A DNA stretch of 64,000 nucleotides from Chromohalobacter sp. 11-W (lineage in GTDB: Bacteria > Pseudomonadota > Gammaproteobacteria > Pseudomonadales > Halomonadaceae): NCBI RefSeq assembly GCF_029889905.1, contig NZ_JARANZ010000001.1, positions 496,001 through 560,000 on the forward strand, in the 5' to 3' direction. Position 1 is the first letter of the stretch. Every line of letters starts with the position of its first letter. Below the pieces are notes generated by a model. The model did no database searches. It was not told the origin of the DNA and worked only from the letters and a program-made list of their open reading frames with translations. Positions 39,229 to 48,236 of the stretch are shown here, piece after piece. Position numbers and translations under genes: made by a program.

Positions 39229-40518
39229 ATGGACAAGACACAACAGCCAGGCCAGAAGGAACGCTTTATTGGCCTGGAGTGGTTACGCTTCGCGCTCGGG
39301 CTCTATATCGTTATCTTCCATACTCTGCATACCTACCCGTCGATCAGTGGCTGGTCGCATTACGTGACCGATATCGGTTTCTTCTCGACGAGTACTTTCT
39401 TCGTGTTGTCGGGCTTCTTGCTGACCCATGTATACCTCGATGGGCGTCGTCAACTACGAGAGCCCGCGCGCAGCTTCTGGATCAAACGCTTCTCGAACTT
39501 GTATCCGATTCATATCGGGTCGTTGGTGCTGGCGGTCAGCATGTCGGCTTTGATCGGGTATTTGGCGATTTCACCGGAAGACGCCGGGATGTCGCCTCGT
39601 TTCGTCATTTACGACGTCAACAATGATCTGGGACAAGCGACGCCGGGTGCCCTGGAGCATTTCATGGGCAACGCAGAGCTTGCGCTCAATCTGGTGCTCA
39701 ATGTCGGGCTACTGCATGCTTGGAACCCGTATTATCTGACCTTCAATCCGCCGTCCTGGTCGATTTCGGCGCTGATGGGCTTTTATCTGGTCTTCCCGTG
39801 GATAGCGCCGCGTCTGTTCCGTATCCGTCGAGTAGGCCGGGCGCTCGCGTTGACCAATTTGTTGTATCTGATCCCCCCGCTGATGGTCATCGCCGTGACC
39901 GACTTCGGTATGCCCGAAACGGGTATCTTGCACCGCAACCCCTTGATTCGCTTGCCTGAGTTCGTGGCGGGAATACTGTTGTGCGTGTGGTATACCCGTT
40001 ATCGCGCGGCGGGTGGCTGGCTGAGTGTCATGCAGCGTCTGATGCTGATGGTATTCGTGGCAAGCTGTGTCGTGGTGGCGGTCTGGTTGTTGGGGCAGGG
40101 CCATGCCTGGTATTACCTACTGCATAATGGCCTGTTACTGCCCGCGCAGTTGGCATTGATTCTACTCGCTACACAATGGCGTACACCCGAGAGTCGCCGT
40201 GTGCGTCGCTTGGCGAGTCGGCTGGGTGGCGCATCGCTGCCGATGTTTGCGCTGCATGTTCCGTTGTTCGTGATCTTCACCCGAGTCGAGCGCGTGTTCG
40301 CGGGCGATCCGACTCTATGCCTGAGCGGATTTCGCGCTTGCTTCGATGCCGCCGGTGACAGCTCACTGATGTTCTACCCGTTGTTTCTCTTGCTGACGGT
40401 GCTGTTCTGCGTGATGTTCCAAGAACAGTTCGTGCTGCGGGTGCGCAATGCCATGCAACGTTGGCTGCTGCCGAGGGCGGGGTCGCCGTCGTCGCATACC
40501 GAGAAAGTGGCGCGCTGA
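39229..40518 (+). CDS. Acyltransferase-3 family membrane protein, possibly glucan-modifying
   Basis: A 429-aa protein with about ten membrane helices, of the acyltransferase-3 fold. The N-terminal 'FIGLEWLRFALGLYIVIFHTLH' contains the family's R-x10-H active-site pattern, and 'FFSTSTFFVLSGFLLT' and 'NPPSWSISALMGFYLVFP' are typical further motifs. These enzymes move acetyl or succinyl groups onto extracytoplasmic sugars. Its place after opgGH suggests an OpgC-like role (succinylating periplasmic glucan), but OpgC itself has the same fold and I cannot confirm orthology. ATG 39229 is preferred over GTG 39214. Confidence 0.78.
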   Translation: MDKTQQPGQKERFIGLEWLRFALGLYIVIFHTLHTYPSISGWSHYVTDIGFFSTSTFFVLSGFLLTHVYLDGRRQLREPARSFWIKRFSNLYPIHIGSLVLAVSMSALIGYLAISPEDAGMSPRFVIYDVNNDLGQATPGALEHFMGNAELALNLVLNVGLLHAWNPYYLTFNPPSWSISALMGFYLVFPWIAPRLFRIRRVGRALALTNLLYLIPPLMVIAVTDFGMPETGILHRNPLIRLPEFVAGILLCVWYTRYRAAGGWLSVMQRLMLMVFVASCVVVAVWLLGQGHAWYYLLHNGLLLPAQLALILLATQWRTPESRRVRRLASRLGGASLPMFALHVPLFVIFTRVERVFAGDPTLCLSGFRACFDAAGDSSLMFYPLFLLLTVLFCVMFQEQFVLRVRNAMQRWLLPRAGSPSSHTEKVAR

Positions 40519-40557
40519 CGGTGCTGCTCGCTTGAACAACACACCGGCCTGAACGAC

Positions 40558-40589
40558 AAAGGGGGCGCCATCGGCATGGCGCCCCCTTC
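40558..40589. terminator. Hairpin between the acyltransferase gene and gabT
   Basis: GGGGGCGCCA (40561-40570) and TGGCGCCCCC (40577-40586) form a perfect 10-bp stem between convergent genes. Short T or A runs flank both sides (AAA before, TTCG after), so it could serve either strand, more likely gabT because its minus-strand form ends in TTTGTC. Confidence 0.65.
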
Positions 40590-40613
40590 GTGTCATGAGT
40601 ACGCGCGCGTCCT

Positions 40614-41894
40614 TTACGCGTGGCTCAACTCCTTGAGGCAGGTCTCGACGATGTCCAGGCCTTCCTGGAGTACTTCGTCCTCGATGGTGACCGGCATCAA
40701 GAAGCGCAGAGTGTTGCCGTACAGGCCGCAGGACAGCAGGATCAGTCCCTTCTCGCGCGCTTTCTTGCACAGCGCCCCGGTCAGTTCAGCATCCGGCGTG
40801 TGATTGGCCTTGTCGGCGACCACGTCGAAAGCGGCCATGGCCCCCAGGTGGCGGACGTTGTCGACGCAGGCGAAGTCTTGCTGCCATTTTGCGAAACGCT
40901 CACCCAGCTTGTCGCCCAGCGCCTGGCTCTTCTCGAGAATTTTCTCTTCCTCGAAGACTTCGAGCACGGCGAGGGTCGCGGCGCAGGAGACCGGGCTGCC
41001 GGTATAGGTGCCGCCCAGCGAATTGCCACCAGAGGCGTCCATGACCTTGTCGGTGCCGACCACGGCGGAGATCGGCATGCCGTCGGCCATGCTCTTGGCC
41101 ATGGTAATGATGTCGGGCTCGACGCCGCTGTGCTCGATAGCGAACAGCTTGCCGGTGCGCCCAAAGCCAGATTGCACCTCATCGACGATCAACAGCATGC
41201 CGTGCTCGTCGCAGATCTCGCGGACCGCCTTGAGAAAGCTGGCCGAGGCTGCATAGAAGCCACCTTCACCGAGTACCGGCTCGAGCACGATGGCTGCAGT
41301 ATCGCGCGGGTTGGCGTCGGTCTTGAGCGTCATCTTCAGGCCGTTTAGCGCGTCTTCCTCGCTGACCCCGTGATAGGGCACCGGGTAGGGGGCACGGAAG
41401 ACGTTGCCCGGCATGCTGCCGAAGTCAGTGGCGTAGGGCGCGACCTTGCCGTTCATGGCCATGGTCATGAAGGTGCGGCCATGATAGCCGCCGGTGAAGC
41501 AGATGACGTTGTCGCGTCCCGTCGCCGCGCGGGCCACCTTGACGGCGTTTTCCAACGCCTCAGCCCCGGAGTTGGCGAGCATCACCTTGCCGTGGCCGCG
41601 TACCGGAGTGAGTTGGCTGAGCTTCTCGGCGACCTTCACGTAGCCCTCATAGGGCATCACCGTCTGACAGGTGTGCATCACCTTGTCGAGCTGGTCCTTG
41701 ACCGCTTGCACCACCTTGGGATGACGGTGACCGACGTTGAGTACGCCGATACCGCCGGCGAAGTCGATGATACGGTTGCCGTCGGCGTCCCAGATCAGGG
41801 CGTTCTCGGCACGCTCGGCAAACTGGGTTGCCGGGCTCGCGGCGCCGCTGGCGACGTAACGTGTCTTGAGTTCATTGAGCTGTGCGTTGTTCAT
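40614..41894 (-). CDS. gabT: 4-aminobutyrate aminotransferase
   Basis: GabT, 426 aa, class III PLP aminotransferase that moves the amino group of GABA to 2-oxoglutarate, giving succinate semialdehyde. The PLP lysine is in ITMAKSMADGMP; earlier motifs are DFAGGIGVLNVGHRHPKVV, ANSGAEALENAVK and FTGGYHGRT, and the aspartate that binds the PLP nitrogen is in LIVDEVQSGFGRTG. It is the second gene of the gabD-gabT operon, 13 bp after gabD, with a strong AAGGAGGCAAGC site. No regulator gene adjoins. Confidence 0.95.
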   Translation of the reverse strand: MNNAQLNELKTRYVASGAASPATQFAERAENALIWDADGNRIIDFAGGIGVLNVGHRHPKVVQAVKDQLDKVMHTCQTVMPYEGYVKVAEKLSQLTPVRGHGKVMLANSGAEALENAVKVARAATGRDNVICFTGGYHGRTFMTMAMNGKVAPYATDFGSMPGNVFRAPYPVPYHGVSEEDALNGLKMTLKTDANPRDTAAIVLEPVLGEGGFYAASASFLKAVREICDEHGMLLIVDEVQSGFGRTGKLFAIEHSGVEPDIITMAKSMADGMPISAVVGTDKVMDASGGNSLGGTYTGSPVSCAATLAVLEVFEEEKILEKSQALGDKLGERFAKWQQDFACVDNVRHLGAMAAFDVVADKANHTPDAELTGALCKKAREKGLILLSCGLYGNTLRFLMPVTIEDEVLQEGLDIVETCLKELSHA

Positions 41895-41907
41895 GCTTGC
41901 CTCCTTG

Positions 41908-43356
41908 TTAAAGTCCGCCCATGCAGACGTATTTTAGCTCGGTGTATTCCTCGAGGCCGTGGTGAGAGCCTTCGCGTCCCAGCCCGGACTCCTTGATGCC
42001 ACCGAAGGGCGCCAGCTCGGTCGATAGAAGCCCTTCATTGATGGCGACCATGCCGTATTCGAGGCCCTCCATCACTTGCCATATACGTCGATAGTCGCGC
42101 GCATAGACATAAGCGGCAAGGCCGAATTCGGTGGCGTTGGCCATCGCGATGGCTTGGGCCTCGTCGGTGAAACGAAAAACCGGGGCCACGGGGCCGAATG
42201 TCTCTTCGCGGGCGACATGCATGTCGTCGGTGACATCGGCGAGCAGGGTCGGTTGGAAGAAAGTACCGCCCAACGCGTGCGGTTCGCCGCCACACACCAA
42301 GCGTGCGCCCTTGGACCGAGCATCGGCAATGTGTGCCTGCACCTTGTCGATGGCTGCGGCGTTGATCAAGGGGCCTTGGGTCACGTCGTCATCGAGACCG
42401 TTACCGACCTTGAGTTCCGCGATGCGTTCAGCGAACCTGGCGATGAAGGCGTCGTAGATGCCGTCTTGCACCAGAAAGCGGTTGGTGCATACGCAGGTTT
42501 GCCCGGAGTTACGGAATTTGGAGGCGATGGCGCCCTCCACGGCGGCATCCAGATCGGCGTCGTCGAACACCACGAAGGGCGCATTGCCGCCTAGTTCCAG
42601 AGAGACTTTCTTGACGGTTTCCGCGCACTGCGCCAGCAAGCGCTTACCAACCGGTGTCGAGCCGGTGAATGAGACCTTGCGCACCCGGGGATCGGTAGTC
42701 AGCACGTGGCCGATCTCGGCGGGCTTCTCGGCGGTGAGCACGTTGATGACGCCCGCGGGAAGCCCGGCATCATCGGCGAGCTTGGCCAACGCCAGGGCGG
42801 TCAGCGGTGTGGCTTCTGCGGGCTTGATCACGACTGGACAGCCGGCCGCCAAGGCCGGGGCGCATTTGCGGGTGATCATCGCCAGCGGGAAGTTCCAGGG
42901 CGTAATGGCGGCAACCACGCCGATTGGCTCGCGCATGACGAGAATACGCTTGTCGGCGCCGTGACCGGGCAAGGTCTCGCCCGCGATGCGTTTGGCTTCC
43001 TCGGCGTAGTATTCGATGAAGCTCGCCCCATAGGCGACCTCGCCTCGCGACTCGGTGAGTGGCTTACCCTGTTCCAAGGTCATGAGTTGCGCCAGGGCCT
43101 CGCGATGGGCCATGACAAGCTCGAACCAGGCACGCAACAAGGACGCGCGCTCCTTGGCGGGGCGTCGACGCCATTGCGGCCACGCGGCTTCGGCGGCGGC
43201 GATGGCATCGTGTGCCTCGTCGGCGCCCAGGTCGGGGACCTGTGCCAGGCATTCGCCCGTGGCAGGGTCGGTGACCGCGAAACGGCGCTCGCTATCGCGC
43301 CATTCGCCGCCGATGTAGGCGCGGTCGATCAAGATGTTGGGTGTTGGTTGACTCAT
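41908..43356 (-). CDS. gabD: Succinate-semialdehyde dehydrogenase (NADP-type)
   Basis: GabD, 482 aa, oxidises succinate semialdehyde from GabT to succinate. The aldehyde dehydrogenase signatures are SLELGGNAPFVVFDDADLD (catalytic Glu) and FRNSGQTCVCTNRF (catalytic Cys near residue 286). The cofactor region TPWNFPLAM and 'SFTGSTPVGKRLL' are also standard. First gene of gabD-gabT. Start after CCGGAGGCTTCC. The promoter must lie in the 43357-43560 intergenic stretch shared with the divergent DUF1266 gene; I see no clear operator. Confidence 0.95.
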   Translation of the reverse strand: MSQPTPNILIDRAYIGGEWRDSERRFAVTDPATGECLAQVPDLGADEAHDAIAAAEAAWPQWRRRPAKERASLLRAWFELVMAHREALAQLMTLEQGKPLTESRGEVAYGASFIEYYAEEAKRIAGETLPGHGADKRILVMREPIGVVAAITPWNFPLAMITRKCAPALAAGCPVVIKPAEATPLTALALAKLADDAGLPAGVINVLTAEKPAEIGHVLTTDPRVRKVSFTGSTPVGKRLLAQCAETVKKVSLELGGNAPFVVFDDADLDAAVEGAIASKFRNSGQTCVCTNRFLVQDGIYDAFIARFAERIAELKVGNGLDDDVTQGPLINAAAIDKVQAHIADARSKGARLVCGGEPHALGGTFFQPTLLADVTDDMHVAREETFGPVAPVFRFTDEAQAIAMANATEFGLAAYVYARDYRRIWQVMEGLEYGMVAINEGLLSTELAPFGGIKESGLGREGSHHGLEEYTELKYVCMGGL

Positions 43357-43560
43357 GGAAGCCTCCGGGTGAAGCGTGATTCATCGCCTATTGTTTGACG
43401 GTGTGTGCATTATTTAAAACACTTGGCCAGGGTGGCGTCCAGCGATTTTTCGCATCTCGTACGGGCAGGTTATCGCGCCTTGCGTATCGGCGACACCAGC
43501 CTCTTTCCGGTACACTATGGCGCCGTTGTATGAATGCCGAGTCCATGAGTGAGGTGTGTC

Positions 43561-46017
43561 TTGATCGATCCTCTTAACGCCTGGTGGGCACAGCAATTGG
43601 TGCTGTGCGGCTGGGCGTTTGATCCCGAACCGTTGAGTGCGCCGCCCGAGACGGCGCAGGCACGCCTAGCGTTGTTGGACGTGCGCGAACGGGGTGAGCT
43701 CGGCTGGCGCTTGGCTGAAGCGTGCATGCCGGGGCAAGGCGAGGCCTTGCGCCAGCTACAGGCCCTCGAGCTGCTGGCGTTGTCGGGGGCGGTCGGCTGG
43801 CTGGACGCTCCCCGAGCCCACGCCTGGGCGGAGTGGGTAGCCGCCGACATCCAGGCGCACCATGCCTCGCTGGACGCATGGTTGACGGCGTTGCGTCACG
43901 AGCGGGGACAAATCGACTGGACACAAGACGATGACGGTTTTCTCGAGGCATGCGAAGCATTGTCGCAACTCGAGCGCGAAGCGGCCGGCGTCACCTGGGA
44001 GGCGCTCGCCGAGTGGTTGTCCGACCGGCCTCGCCAGCTACCGTGGCCGATCGATCAGAATAGTGGTGTATGGCGTCTGCGTGCAGTGTTTGCCCCCGTG
44101 TTGACCGCAACGTGCGATGCACATTTGGACTGGCCGGAGGTGGAGCGATGGTTGGCCGATGTCTGGCGCATCGACGGGCGCGATGAATTGATTCGCATGC
44201 TGTTGTGGTTGGGCGGACAAGGGCATCGTTATACGTGGGATCTCGATGCCGCGCGCTTGACCTCCCAGGATGGGAGTATTCGACGTCAGTGGTGGGAATC
44301 GCTCGGTGACGCGCATGACTACGGCCATATGATGCTGACATTCCTCGACAGCGGAGAACCTCTGGAATGGGCGGCGTGGGATTGGCTACGGCTGGCGGAT
44401 CTAGCCTATGCGGGCTGGAACGCGGGCTGGCTCGACGCGCAGGAAGCTGAGGCATTTGCCGCACACGCGGGCGATCTGCTGATGCGCCGGTATCGCGACT
44501 GGACGGCCGTCGCCAAGGCCTACCAGCGTGGGCGTAGTCTTTTCGAGGGGGGCGATCGGCGTGCAGATTTCGCGCGTGATTGGGACGTCTTGTTGCGTTC
44601 ACGGTCGAGCCCCTGGCAGGTGACACTCGAGGCACTGCTGAACGACACGCAACGCGAGGCCTCGCGGCAAACGATACGCGGCTGGCGCGCACCGGCGTGG
44701 CATTGGGTCCTGGCGTTGGCGGCGATGCGTGAACCCGATCTGTTGTACCGACAGGGCATCGATCGCGCCCCAGATACGCAGCAGCGAGACGAGGCGCGCC
44801 GCTATCTGCGTGACACACTGGGTCTCGAGCCTTCCATGGGGACGGCCGGCTTGGCCAGCTTGTGGTTGCCCGGGCAGGTGCATCATCTCAATCAACTGGC
44901 TGCCGATGCCGCCCACGGTGCATTGCCAGCGGCAAAAACGCCCTTTGGGCACGCGATGTCGGAGGCCGTGCGGCTGCGCAACGGTCTTAAACACTGCACA
45001 CGCCATGCGGCGACGATCTTCATGGCGGAAAAATACGCCTTCTATCTGATGATGTGTGCCGACAGCGGTGATTACGATCGGCGCGAGCTCGAGACGTTGG
45101 CGGAGTCACTGCGCGGCGTGCTAAGCCGTTTTTATAGTGGTCCCAAGGCGCTGATCGAGGCGTGGGCGGCATGGGAGGCGGCGTTGCCCGAGGCGGAAGA
45201 GCCGTCCCTGGTGGCGGAAATCCGTTGGCATCGCGATGACCCCGGAAGCCCCTTCCATTGGCTCGACTGGCACCATGCTACCTGGCTTGAGCCGGGCGAG
45301 CGCTTGTCGCTGCCACGCTTTACGGCTCTGGCGTTGGTTGGGCCTCTCAATGCCCCTGTCTGGAGTGCCCCGGGCCCTGAGGTTGGCAGCGAGCGTGAGG
45401 AGCTTCGCGAATGGCTTGATAGTCATTATGGGCTGTTGTCGGCGGAGGCACTCAAGGAGTTCCTGGACTTCTTGATCGAGGCGGGTGACCGTCAGGAATA
45501 TCAGATCAACTATGCGCCTTACACGCTCAATGCCGCGCGCTTGCGTGAGGAGGTCGCGATCATCGAGTCCGGCGAGTGCAGTGAGGATGATCGCAATCAT
45601 CTACTGCGTCTGCGGCGCGTCGAGAACAATGCCTCGGGGTGCAACGAATACGACATGGCCGCCTGGGATGTGGCGCAGGCCGTCGATCTCGCCATCGCCG
45701 GGCGACAGATGGACTGGCTGTCGGCGGTGGAGTTCGACACTCTGGTGGAGCGCGCCGCTCATTTGGCGCAATCGCACTATGCGAGTTGGTACGATTACGC
45801 CCGTGGGCTTTATGCGGGCTTTTCCTTCTTCATGGGCGAGACCGATGAGCGTGAGACGTTCCTGCAGGGATTCGGCGAGGCACTGACCGCTTGGTTGACG
45901 GCCGCACCGCCATTGGCCGGTGGCTGGGCGAGTCTCGATTTCCCGGGCGCCCCCGCACGTCACTGGGCGCCTCTGCATATCGATACCCTACCGGGCGATG
46001 CGCGGACGCTGCATTGA
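43561..46017 (+). CDS. Large protein with two DUF1266-like units
   Basis: An 818-aa soluble, Trp- and Ala-rich, mostly helical protein without signal peptide. Two regions share a pattern typical of DUF1266 (YbeR/YbeU-like). About residues 170-330 run from WL...GGQGHRYTWD through WAAWDWLRLADLAYAGWNAGWLD to YRDWTAVAKAYQRGRSLF. About 617-765 run through MAAWDVAQAVDLAIAGRQMDW to SHYASWYDYARGLYAGFSFF. The middle part (about 400-600) is of unknown type. TTG 43561 is preferred (after GAGGTG); GTG 43549 is an alternative. The function of DUF1266 proteins is not known. It stands alone, divergent from gabDT. Confidence 0.75.
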   Translation: MIDPLNAWWAQQLVLCGWAFDPEPLSAPPETAQARLALLDVRERGELGWRLAEACMPGQGEALRQLQALELLALSGAVGWLDAPRAHAWAEWVAADIQAHHASLDAWLTALRHERGQIDWTQDDDGFLEACEALSQLEREAAGVTWEALAEWLSDRPRQLPWPIDQNSGVWRLRAVFAPVLTATCDAHLDWPEVERWLADVWRIDGRDELIRMLLWLGGQGHRYTWDLDAARLTSQDGSIRRQWWESLGDAHDYGHMMLTFLDSGEPLEWAAWDWLRLADLAYAGWNAGWLDAQEAEAFAAHAGDLLMRRYRDWTAVAKAYQRGRSLFEGGDRRADFARDWDVLLRSRSSPWQVTLEALLNDTQREASRQTIRGWRAPAWHWVLALAAMREPDLLYRQGIDRAPDTQQRDEARRYLRDTLGLEPSMGTAGLASLWLPGQVHHLNQLAADAAHGALPAAKTPFGHAMSEAVRLRNGLKHCTRHAATIFMAEKYAFYLMMCADSGDYDRRELETLAESLRGVLSRFYSGPKALIEAWAAWEAALPEAEEPSLVAEIRWHRDDPGSPFHWLDWHHATWLEPGERLSLPRFTALALVGPLNAPVWSAPGPEVGSEREELREWLDSHYGLLSAEALKEFLDFLIEAGDRQEYQINYAPYTLNAARLREEVAIIESGECSEDDRNHLLRLRRVENNASGCNEYDMAAWDVAQAVDLAIAGRQMDWLSAVEFDTLVERAAHLAQSHYASWYDYARGLYAGFSFFMGETDERETFLQGFGEALTAWLTAAPPLAGGWASLDFPGAPARHWAPLHIDTLPGDARTLH

Positions 46018-46302
46018 TCGGGCAGGGCGCCGGGATGAAGCATTTCGTATCCCGTTTCCGAGAGCTCTCGTCAAAAGGCGGGAGTTTCTTTATCATCGTT
46101 TCGGTCTTGATGCCCTCCAGCGGGCACATGGCATGTTAACGAGTCGAGTCTAGGCCGCTCTGGCGGTGGCACCTGCGATGCGCGCCACCACCACAGCGAC
46201 CCCCTCGCCAGGTAGTGCCTAGTAAGGCAGGGCAGCGTCTTGCATTCATACAAGCGCCCCGAGGCATCCGCGAGGTTGAATACGTGTGATGAGGTCGCTT
46301 GG

Positions 46303-46923
46303 ATGCTTCGAATCATGGCATTGGGATGGGTATTGACTGCTCTGTTGGGTGGCTGTGCCACGCAAAGCCCGCAATATACCGCTCCACAATCGTCTTCCCT
46401 GTCTGCGGCCGCCAAGGCTGGTGAAGGCGCGCTGTCTGGCGCAAGCCGCGGATCTCCGTTGGCCACCTTTCGCGCCAGCGACGTTCAGCGGGCGCTGGTA
46501 TCTCCGGTGCGCATTCGCAAGGCACTACTATCCGAACATCAGCGCTGGGTGGGGACTCCGTATCGTCTCGGTGGCACCACGCAACGTGGCATCGATTGCT
46601 CGGCGTTGATGCAGCATGTCTATCGCGATGCGTTCCATATTTCTTTGCCGCGTACCACCGGGCAGCAAATGCAAGAGGGGCGTCGTGTTCAGCGCAGCGA
46701 GCTTGAAGCCGGCGACTTAGTCTTCTTCCATTCTCCCGGCCCGTATAACCATGTCGGCGTCTATGTCGACGACGGGTATTTTCTGCATGCTTCGACGTCA
46801 CAGGGCGTCAAGTTGTCACGTCTCGACAATGTCTACTGGAATCGTCACTACTGGCAGTCACGGCGGCCCATGGACAGAACTCAACTGGCGGCGCGTATCG
46901 ATCGCCAGCCCCACGAAGGGTGA
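46303..46923 (+). CDS. NlpC/P60 family lipoprotein hydrolase
   Basis: A 206-aa lipoprotein: the signal ALGWVLTALLGGC gives a lipobox with Cys about 16 residues after the start. After a Ser/Ala-rich linker comes an NlpC/P60 domain with the catalytic Cys in GIDCSALMQHVY (near 98), the His in YNHVGVYVDDG and a polar His in FLHAS. Enzymes of this group cut D-glutamyl-diaminopimelate or similar bonds in peptidoglycan; Spr/MepS of E. coli is the best known lipoprotein example. Start ATG 46303 follows GATGAGG; ATG 46315 would still keep the signal. It is a single gene. Confidence 0.9.
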   Translation: MLRIMALGWVLTALLGGCATQSPQYTAPQSSSLSAAAKAGEGALSGASRGSPLATFRASDVQRALVSPVRIRKALLSEHQRWVGTPYRLGGTTQRGIDCSALMQHVYRDAFHISLPRTTGQQMQEGRRVQRSELEAGDLVFFHSPGPYNHVGVYVDDGYFLHASTSQGVKLSRLDNVYWNRHYWQSRRPMDRTQLAARIDRQPHEG

Positions 46924-47023
46924 GCGGCTCGCAGGTTTCGGCATGCCAGGTCGACAGGCTTCTCGTGCCTCGTTTGTATAACGCTGCGTCCGGCGAAATC
47001 ATGATGCATCCATGGAGGGCGTC

Positions 47024-48226
47024 ATGATAGAACCGCGCACCCGCGCTTGGTGGCGCGCAACCCTGGCACTGTGTCTGGGCTCCTTTACCGTCTTCATCAA
47101 TTTGTACGTTGCGCAGCCATTACTGCCGGCCATTCGCGAGAGTTACGATGTCTCGACGCTGGCGGCGGGGAGTGCGATGTCGGTGAGCATGTTGACGCTG
47201 GCACTGTCGCTGCTGTTCTACGGACCGCTTTCCGATGCCATCGGCCGAGCAGCCATCATGCGTGTCACGCTGGTGCTCGCCAGCCTCTGCACCTTGGTCA
47301 TGGCAGTTGCGCCCAACTTCGCGAGTCTACTGGCCTTGCGTGCCTTGCAAGGTTTCTTGCTGGGCGGGTTGCCTGCGGTGGCAATCGCCTGGATGGGCGA
47401 TGAATTCAACAAGCCGGCGCTCTTGCTGGCCGTGGGGCTCTATATCAGCGGTAACACGCTGGGGGGGATCGGCGGGCGCGTCATCGGCGGGACGGTTGCC
47501 GAGCATTGGGGGTGGCATAGTAGCTTCGTGGCGATCGCGTGTCTGAGCCTGGCATGCACCTGGGTCTTCTGGCGTGCCTTGCCGCCTGCCCGACAGTTCC
47601 GTCCTTCGCCGTTGCGCGTGGGCCAGGCCGCGCGGGACATGCAGGGGCATTTGCGCGATCCCCGCTTGATTGCCGCCTACTTGATCGGCGGATTCAACTT
47701 TTTCATCTTCATCAATCAATACAGCTATGTGACGTTTCGGCTCAGCGAGGCGCCGTTTTCCCTCACCTCGCAGTGGTTGGGCCTGATCTTCCTGACCTAC
47801 CTCGGCGGTACTGTGGGCTCGGCGCTGTCCGGGCGTATCGCGCAGCTTTTGTCACAGCCGGCCTGCATGATGCTGGGTATCGGCATCTTGATGAGCGGCT
47901 CGTTACTCACCTGGATGCCTTCCTTGGTCACGATCATCGTGGGGTTGACGATCAATGCCGTGGGATTCTTCCTGGCGCATTCGATGGCCTCGAGCTGGGT
48001 GGGGCGGCACGCACAGCACGCCCGGGGCAGTGCGTCGTCGCTTTATCTAGTGTTCTACTACCTGGGCGCCAGCCTAGGCGGCTTCTATCTGGAGCCGTTC
48101 TGGGCGCGCTGGCAATGGAGCGGCGTGATCGCTGCTTCGCTGCTGGTGTTGCTGGGAACCTTCAGCGTGGCGGCTTGGTTGTGGCGTCGCGAGCGCCACA
48201 TAGTCGACATGCCGACGGCGACCTGA
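47024..48226 (+). CDS. MFS transporter (YnfM/arabinose-efflux type)
   Basis: A 400-aa major facilitator protein with 12 membrane helices. The N-terminal half has the YVAQPLLPAIRESYDVS segment frequent in the YnfM group and the loop 2-3 motif GPLSDAIGRAAIMR; the second half begins near LIAAYLIGGFNFF. ATG 47024 follows GGAGGGCGTC and is preferred over 47012, which has no ribosome site. The exported compound cannot be deduced. It converges with msrA, 10 bp away. Confidence 0.88.
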   Translation: MIEPRTRAWWRATLALCLGSFTVFINLYVAQPLLPAIRESYDVSTLAAGSAMSVSMLTLALSLLFYGPLSDAIGRAAIMRVTLVLASLCTLVMAVAPNFASLLALRALQGFLLGGLPAVAIAWMGDEFNKPALLLAVGLYISGNTLGGIGGRVIGGTVAEHWGWHSSFVAIACLSLACTWVFWRALPPARQFRPSPLRVGQAARDMQGHLRDPRLIAAYLIGGFNFFIFINQYSYVTFRLSEAPFSLTSQWLGLIFLTYLGGTVGSALSGRIAQLLSQPACMMLGIGILMSGSLLTWMPSLVTIIVGLTINAVGFFLAHSMASSWVGRHAQHARGSASSLYLVFYYLGASLGGFYLEPFWARWQWSGVIAASLLVLLGTFSVAAWLWRRERHIVDMPTAT

Positions 48227-48236
48227 GCGCGTACTC

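Noticed and set aside
46018-46302. Gap between the DUF1266-like gene and the NlpC/P60 gene, checked for a small gene or RNA
   Set aside because: No convincing start site, tRNA-like fold or terminator with T tract could be found; it probably holds only the promoter of the lipoprotein gene.
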